NCBI GenBank assembly: GCA_007130265.1
Contig: SLST01000482.1
Coordinates: forward strand, 1 to 16,211
DNA: 16,211 nucleotides
Origin: Spirochaetales bacterium
GTDB lineage: Bacteria; Spirochaetota; Spirochaetia; DSM-27196; SLST01
Reading direction: 5' to 3'
The stretch's first letter is position 1, and the number at the start of each line of letters is the position of its first letter. The notes beneath the pieces were generated by a model. That model had not been told where the DNA came from, made no database searches, and saw only the letters and a list, made by a program, of their open reading frames with translations. A program made the translations under genes and the position numbers. Positions 15,144 to 16,211 of this stretch are shown one piece after another.

Positions 15144-15474
15144 CGTCTCCTTCGGCGGCATGAAGGCGCAGAGGCTCGACACGCCGGTCGGTCGACGCGC
15201 CGTTTCCCCTACGTCGCGGTGGCGTCCCTGCGTCGCGCGCCGCTTCCCTGATCCTCGCCTGAGCGACTGATGGGCTGCGCGAAGTCTTCAGGAGGGCTGC
15301 TTTGGGCGAGCACAGGAAACATGGATATGCCACATGTTATCCGTGTCGGCCGGTATTCCCACCATGTACAAGACCTCGTTCGTCTTCGGTACGCGTCCCT
15401 TGTCTGAGGCCTCAAGCCCCCATGCGGGTGCCTTGCCGACGTCACGGGTATTTCGGTCGTTAGGCGGCACGGGC
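15144..15474. other. Gene-poor stretch after the phosphodiesterase
   Basis: No recognisable gene. The minus-strand frame of the transposase relic stays open down to a stop at 15288, encoding about 60 residues (including KTNEVLYMVGIPADTDNMWH) that do not match the transposase family, so the insertion sequence seems to end or be truncated near 15475. I found no clear rho-independent terminator for the phosphodiesterase gene. Confidence 0.4.
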
Positions 15475-16190
15475 GCTTCGTTGATCTGTCCGATCGACTC
15501 GGCGTGAACGATGATCTGGTGCTTCGCGTCCACCAGAGTCATCGCACTGTATCTCTGGATGAAACCGCTGCCGGACTCGAGCTTCGCGCTTTCGCTGTCG
15601 GTGACGATACTCTTCACCTCTTTGCCTCGGGTACCTTTGCGCGGATCCTGATCGCTGAAGCACTCCTTGATGCGATCGATCTGTGACTGGGATCATGCGG
15701 TCCCGCGTGGCGGTTCGCAAGGATCACGATCATCCTGACTGTCGCCATTATCGTGGGCGCAGTGCTCATCCAACATTGCTGCCAGACGTTGCTCGAGCTT
15801 CCCCGCGTTCTTTCGTGATTCAGCATGCGTACCCGGATGCTTCTTGGCTGCATGGAGGCGATTCTGCATCCGTCCAAAGCGAACGGCTCGGCTCCGATCA
15901 GATCTCCCTGAGCCGCTATCAGAACACATCCCGAAACACTCCTCGCAGCGCCAGACGTGGACGGTGACGAATCGTGCGACCGTCGCGTGGTCCGGATGCA
16001 CATCACCGCCGAGTGCTATGGAGACGATATTGGTGCGGTGCGCTTTTCGAACTGCCGCGATGGAAGCATTCCTCTCGAGCAGCCGAGAAGGACGATCCGC
16101 TACAACGCCTTCGGATCGCAAATCGGGCGGCCCGTCTCATCGGTATGATGGAGCCTGTCGGATCGAGGGTCGTGGCGATCTCTGAGATCT
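15475..16190 (-). mobile_element. IS1182-type transposase relic, multiply broken
   Basis: Conserved segments of an IS1182-family DDE transposase occur in order on the minus strand but in shifting frames. ETGRPICDPKAL near 16139 corresponds to TGRPPYDPK; it is followed at once by a TAG, then RIVLLGCSRGMLPSRQFEK. Next, in another frame, NIVSIALGGDVHPDHATVAR (near 16030-15970). PFALDGCRIAS follows near 15880 (family: FALDGC.LPSNASK), then in another frame AAKKHPGTHAESRKNAGKLE with LAAMLDEH, and finally VTDSESAKLESGSGFIQRYS and LVDAKHQIIVHAESIGQ near 15600-15480 (family: NVTDNESAKM ... GYNGQAVVDAKHQVI). At least one nonsense codon and several frameshifts are present, and the C-terminal third is missing. 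Terminal inverted repeats were not found; the 5' end may lie outside the window. Confidence 0.75.
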
Positions 16191-16211
16191 GATAGCAGGA
16201 GACCGGCAAGG

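Noticed and set aside
1..16211. CRISPR array, tRNA or rRNA genes
   Set aside because: No regularly spaced direct repeats, tRNA cloverleaf pattern or rRNA-like sequence was seen on reading the window.

Overview
The window is high-GC bacterial DNA. The best taxonomic hint is the solute-binding protein at 11031-12743: its signal peptide ends in YAGAQSEQ, a start typical of binding proteins from Spirochaetales (genera such as Spirochaeta and Alkalispirochaeta). A carbohydrate-using spirochaete is my inference; no marker gene is present to prove it.

Layout, left to right. (1) 1-2900 (+): the 3' part of a large glycoside hydrolase family 2-type enzyme, running in from outside the window. (2) 2967-3570 (-): a broken NrtR-type Nudix/winged-helix regulator that has lost its Nudix box. 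(3) 3699-5176 (+): a secreted lipoprotein with a ZU5-like domain and a C39-like cysteine peptidase domain, interrupted by a -1 frameshift near a run of seven G and then by an in-frame TAG. (4) 5177-6692: a decayed stretch with scraps only: a possible Gfo/Idh/MocA N-terminus, two unidentified ORFs, the last third of a YoeB toxin, and the last ~45 codons of a family 5 (DppA/OppA-type) solute-binding protein. (5) 6826-10893 (+): an intact four-gene ABC importer operon of the dipeptide/oligopeptide type (two permeases, two ATPases), preceded by a strong intercistronic hairpin. (6) 11031-12743 (-): an intact family 1 (LplA-like) solute-binding protein, convergent with the operon and sharing a perfect 10-bp hairpin terminator with it. 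(7) 12959-13330 (+): a relic of the antiterminator GlpP, with an 18-bp perfect palindrome near its start. (8) 13314-15143 (+): an intact alkaline-phosphatase-superfamily phosphodiesterase. (9) 15475-16190 (-): an IS1182-type transposase relic.

How it fits together. The intact genes suggest scavenging of sugars or oligosaccharides, peptides and phosphoesters. The importer operon has lost the binding-protein gene that should head it; only the 3' tail remains. The nearby intact binding protein belongs to a different ABC class whose permeases are not in the window, so it is unlikely to be the replacement. Relics of at least six unrelated genes lie between intact ones, so this looks like a decaying accessory region. 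I do not see a convincing new defence or biosynthetic system here.
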